Shown here piece by piece: positions 10,028 through 10,541 of a DNA stretch of 10,541 nucleotides; position 1 is the first letter of the stretch, and each line of letters starts with the position of its first letter. The notes beneath the pieces are model-generated. The model was not told where the DNA came from. It saw only the letters and a list, made by a program, of their open reading frames with translations, and ran no database searches. The position numbers and the translations under genes are program-made. This stretch comes from Planctomycetia bacterium (GTDB lineage: Bacteria > Planctomycetota > Planctomycetia > Pirellulales > UBA1268), in assembly GCA_009926295.1 (NCBI GenBank), contig RFPF01000089.1:1-10541 (forward strand), in the 5' to 3' direction.

Positions 10028-10541
10028 CTAGCGGCGGGTCGTGAGCCGGGCGAGCAGCCGGCGGCCGGCATCGGGAAACCATTCGATGAGGCCCGCGATC
10101 AGGCTCACCCTTCGCGGAAGCACGACTTCGCTCGTACGCCGCGCGCACGCGGCGAGGATCTGCGCTGCGAGCGCATCGGGGTCGAGCTGCCGGAGGCTCG
10201 TCGTGCCCCCGGGCACGGCCGCTTCGGGAGGCAGGCCGGCGGCCGCGGCCTCCGCGGCGTAGCGGCTGGCGGCGCTGTCGGCGGCGGGATCGTCGGCCGC
10301 GCGCCGGATCGGGCCCGGCGAGACGAGCAGCACGTGGACGCCACGCGGCGCGAGTTCGAGCCGCACGGCGTCGACGTAGGCCGCGAGCGCCGACTTGGCC
10401 ACGCTGTATGGCCCCATGAAGGGCATCACGATCTTGCCTGCGAGGCTGCCGATGTACACGAGATGCCCGCGTGCCTCTGCCACGTCGTCGGCCACCGCCT
10501 GCGTGATCTCGACGGCCGCGAGCAGGTTGGCGTCGAGGTAC
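10028..10541 (-). CDS. Short-chain dehydrogenase/reductase, C-terminal part
   Basis: The frame is open from the right edge to TAG 10028-10030, giving about 170 residues of a protein whose N-terminus lies outside the window. Classical SDR catalytic residues are visible in order: Asn of the NLLA block (10526-10528), Ser in YIGSLAGK (10445-10447), and Tyr and Lys of the YSVAK motif (10406-10408 and 10394-10396), followed by the SPGPI block after the sixth strand. The NAD(P)-binding TGxxxGxG must be beyond the edge. It is an NAD(P)H-dependent oxidoreductase of unknown substrate; the Arg-rich tail RRLLARLTTRR and preceding hydrophobic stretch (VSLIAGLIEWFP) could associate with the membrane. A GTG at 10493-10495 is internal, since SDR sequence continues upstream of it. 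It lies 34 bases upstream of the copper ATPase gene on the same strand, so co-transcription is likely, though no functional link is evident. Confidence 0.88.
   Translation of the reverse strand, partial: YLDANLLAAVEITQAVADDVAEARGHLVYIGSLAGKIVMPFMGPYSVAKSALAAYVDAVRLELAPRGVHVLLVSPGPIRRAADDPAADSAASRYAAEAAAAGLPPEAAVPGGTTSLRQLDPDALAAQILAACARRTSEVVLPRRVSLIAGLIEWFPDAGRRLLARLTTRR

Noticed and set aside
9994..10071. ATG 10069-10071 as the ATPase start
   Set aside because: It overlaps the end of the dehydrogenase gene and gives a Pro/Arg-rich extension unlike the family. ATG 9991-9993 leads directly into the metal-binding module.

Overview
The window looks like chromosomal DNA from a high-GC planctomycete (inference). 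The signs are a DUF1559 protein with a type IV prepilin-like N-terminus, an exported beta-repeat protein with a PEP-CTERM sorting signal, and a large glycoside hydrolase that starts with a LEPR-XLL-like motif in place of a classical signal peptide. No tRNA, rRNA, CRISPR array, transposase or phage gene was seen.

Layout. Positions 1-2297, minus strand: a DUF1559 prepilin-like gene followed 17 bases later by a di-heme cytochrome c peroxidase-like gene that runs off the left edge, probably one transcript. Positions 2298-2510: a divergent intergenic region. Positions 2511-4236, plus strand: a beta-strand-repeat surface protein gene that is broken. A 24-bp perfect inverted repeat (3639-3662 / 3717-3740) encloses a 54-bp segment whose coding sense is on the wrong strand, and the PEP-CTERM end lies in another frame. 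Positions 4237-4475: intergenic, with two hairpins. Positions 4476-7820, plus strand: a 1114-residue multidomain enzyme, CBM2 - GH18 chitinase-like - GH5 endoglucanase (apparently inserted into a Calx-beta domain) - CBM2. Positions 7789-9993, minus strand: a Cu(I) P1B-type ATPase whose 3' end overlaps the hydrolase 3' end by 32 bases. Positions 10028-10541, minus strand: the C-terminal part of a short-chain dehydrogenase/reductase, 34 bases upstream of the ATPase and probably co-transcribed with it.

How they fit together. The hydrolase is an exported or surface enzyme that would attack two beta-1,4-linked polymers, cellulose-type glucan and chitin-type glycan. The neighbouring PEP-CTERM repeat protein and DUF1559 protein are also envelope or exported proteins. 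The peroxidase-like protein is periplasmic and the ATPase handles copper at the inner membrane. I see no single pathway joining all six genes. The strongest items for a second look are the strand-switched segment in the repeat protein gene and the two-enzyme hydrolase with a catalytic domain apparently nested in a Calx-beta fold.
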